A stretch of DNA of 34,963 nt. Origin: Pseudomonadales bacterium. GTDB lineage: Bacteria; Pseudomonadota; Gammaproteobacteria; Pseudomonadales; Azotimanducaceae. Below the pieces are notes generated by a model that was given only the letters and a program-made list of their open reading frames with translations, was not told where the DNA came from and made no database searches. Below, piece by piece: positions 34,399 to 34,963 of the stretch. The position numbers and the translations under genes are program-made. Location: assembly GCA_016779385.1 (NCBI GenBank), contig JADHNT010000018.1, positions 1 to 34,963 on the forward strand, given 5' to 3'. Every line of letters begins with the position of its first letter. Position 1 is the first letter of the stretch.

Positions 34399-34963
34399 AT
34401 GGCACGCTTTGAGCACAGCGGCGAAGAAGATCGGGACCGCCCCCTGTACCGAATCCGACATTCCCTGGCCCACGTCCTGGCCCAGGCCGTGCTAGAGCTC
34501 CGTCCTGGTTCGACGCTGGGCTTTGGTCCGCCCATTGACGACGGCTTTTACTACGACTTCCAGCTGTCCGAGCCTTTGACGGATGCGGACTTTCCGGAAA
34601 TCGAACGGCGCATGCGTAAGATCATCAAAAAGGGTCAGCGCTTCGATTGCGAAAACCTCCCCTACGCCGCTGCCATGGCGCGCCTCGAGGAGATGGGGGA
34701 GCCCTACAAGCGGGAATACGCGGAAACGTTGTTTGAGCGCCACAACCTTTCCGATCTGACCTTCTATCGCAATGGTCCCTTCGTGGATATGTGCGAAGGA
34801 CCCCACGTGGATACCACGAAGGCTATCCCCCGGGATGCCTTCAAGCTGCGCAGCCTCGCCGGCGCCTATTGGCGCGGTGATTCCCGCAACGTGATGATGA
34901 CGCGCATCTATGCTTGGGCCTTTGAGACCAAGGAAGAGCTCGACGCCCACGTGAACGCCTACG
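34399..34963 (+). CDS. thrS: Threonyl-tRNA synthetase lacking the TGS domain, N-terminal part
   Basis: The first 188 residues are present; the gene runs off the right edge. The protein opens almost directly at the editing domain: YRIRHSLAHVLAQAV supplies the H-x-x-x-H pair, and FVDMCEGPHV supplies the Cys and His that, with the first pair, form the Ser-tRNA(Thr) editing site in E. coli ThrRS (H73, H77, C182, H186). GFGPPIDDGFYYDF and LAGAYWRGDSRN also match. The usual N-terminal TGS domain of about 60 residues is missing, and an in-frame TGA at 34360-34362, 13 codons upstream of the ATG, rules out a longer start. The catalytic core is outside the window. No downstream gene is visible. Confidence 0.95.
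   Translation, partial: MARFEHSGEEDRDRPLYRIRHSLAHVLAQAVLELRPGSTLGFGPPIDDGFYYDFQLSEPLTDADFPEIERRMRKIIKKGQRFDCENLPYAAAMARLEEMGEPYKREYAETLFERHNLSDLTFYRNGPFVDMCEGPHVDTTKAIPRDAFKLRSLAGAYWRGDSRNVMMTRIYAWAFETKEELDAHVNAY

Noticed and set aside
34272-34535. Upstream extension of the DUF6482 frame to 34535
   Set aside because: It overlaps the thrS coding region in antisense and encodes Arg/Ser-rich sequence; ATG at 34271 has a ribosome-binding site and starts the family match.

Overview
The window is a GC-rich, gene-dense stretch of a bacterial chromosome. It most likely comes from a marine or aquatic gammaproteobacterium. This rests on gene content: a full-length aconitase B, a DUF6482 protein, a TrkH-type K+ transporter, Tat-exported enzymes and ACAD11-like beta-oxidation enzymes. 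It is an inference, not a phylogenetic placement. I see no tRNA, rRNA, CRISPR array, transposase, integrase or phage structural gene. The start of a thiolase gene runs off the left edge and the start of a threonyl-tRNA synthetase gene runs off the right edge.

Layout. (1) 1-7693: a thiolase, an SRAP DNA-crosslink shield protein, then a tailoring-enzyme region. On the + strand, a SAM methyltransferase-like protein overlaps a 2OG-Fe(II) oxygenase. On the - strand, an apparent operon encodes an exported triple-RidA protein, a sialyltransferase-fold protein, a glycosyltransferase-methyltransferase fusion and a HAD phosphatase. (2) 7694-8178: a gene-free stretch with diverged repeats, an inverted repeat and a strong terminator. 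(3) 8179-12305: lipid or acyl-CoA metabolism: an ACAD11-like acyl-CoA dehydrogenase, then a histidine phosphatase, a crotonase and an Old Yellow Enzyme-type reductase in a tight operon. (4) 12313-16160: a - strand operon of a Tat lipoprotein PhoD phosphatase, a Tat-signal class V aminotransferase and a two-domain sulfurtransferase.

(5) 16280-22128: a translationally coupled four-gene cluster: circularly permuted ATP-grasp fused to alpha-E, transglutaminase, stand-alone ATP-grasp, stand-alone alpha-E. Families of this kind have been predicted to form peptide or amide bonds, but the product is unknown. The ATP-grasp half of the fused protein has lost several motif residues that the stand-alone copy keeps. 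This is the best candidate for an undescribed system here. (6) 22125-24471: TrkH K+ uptake, divergent from a voltage-sensor-type K+ channel with a C-terminal zinc ribbon. (7) 24468-28038: a LysR regulator divergent from acnB, with an AT-rich 94-bp control region between them. (8) 28042-34271: a photolyase/cryptochrome divergent from a DUF2237 protein, an FMN-dependent glutamate-synthase-like protein, an MFS transporter, a YiiX-like permuted papain-fold hydrolase, a fragment resembling the C-terminal end of Lon, and a DUF6482 protein. (9) 34399-end: a ThrRS that lacks the usual N-terminal TGS domain.

Many convergent gene pairs overlap or nearly touch at their stop codons (3051-3068, 12305/12313, 22125-22128, 24468-24471, 28038/28042, 30131-30134), and many co-directional genes share ATGA, GTGA or TGATG junctions, so the genome is very compact. 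All function calls come from motif and family recognition by eye; no database search was run.
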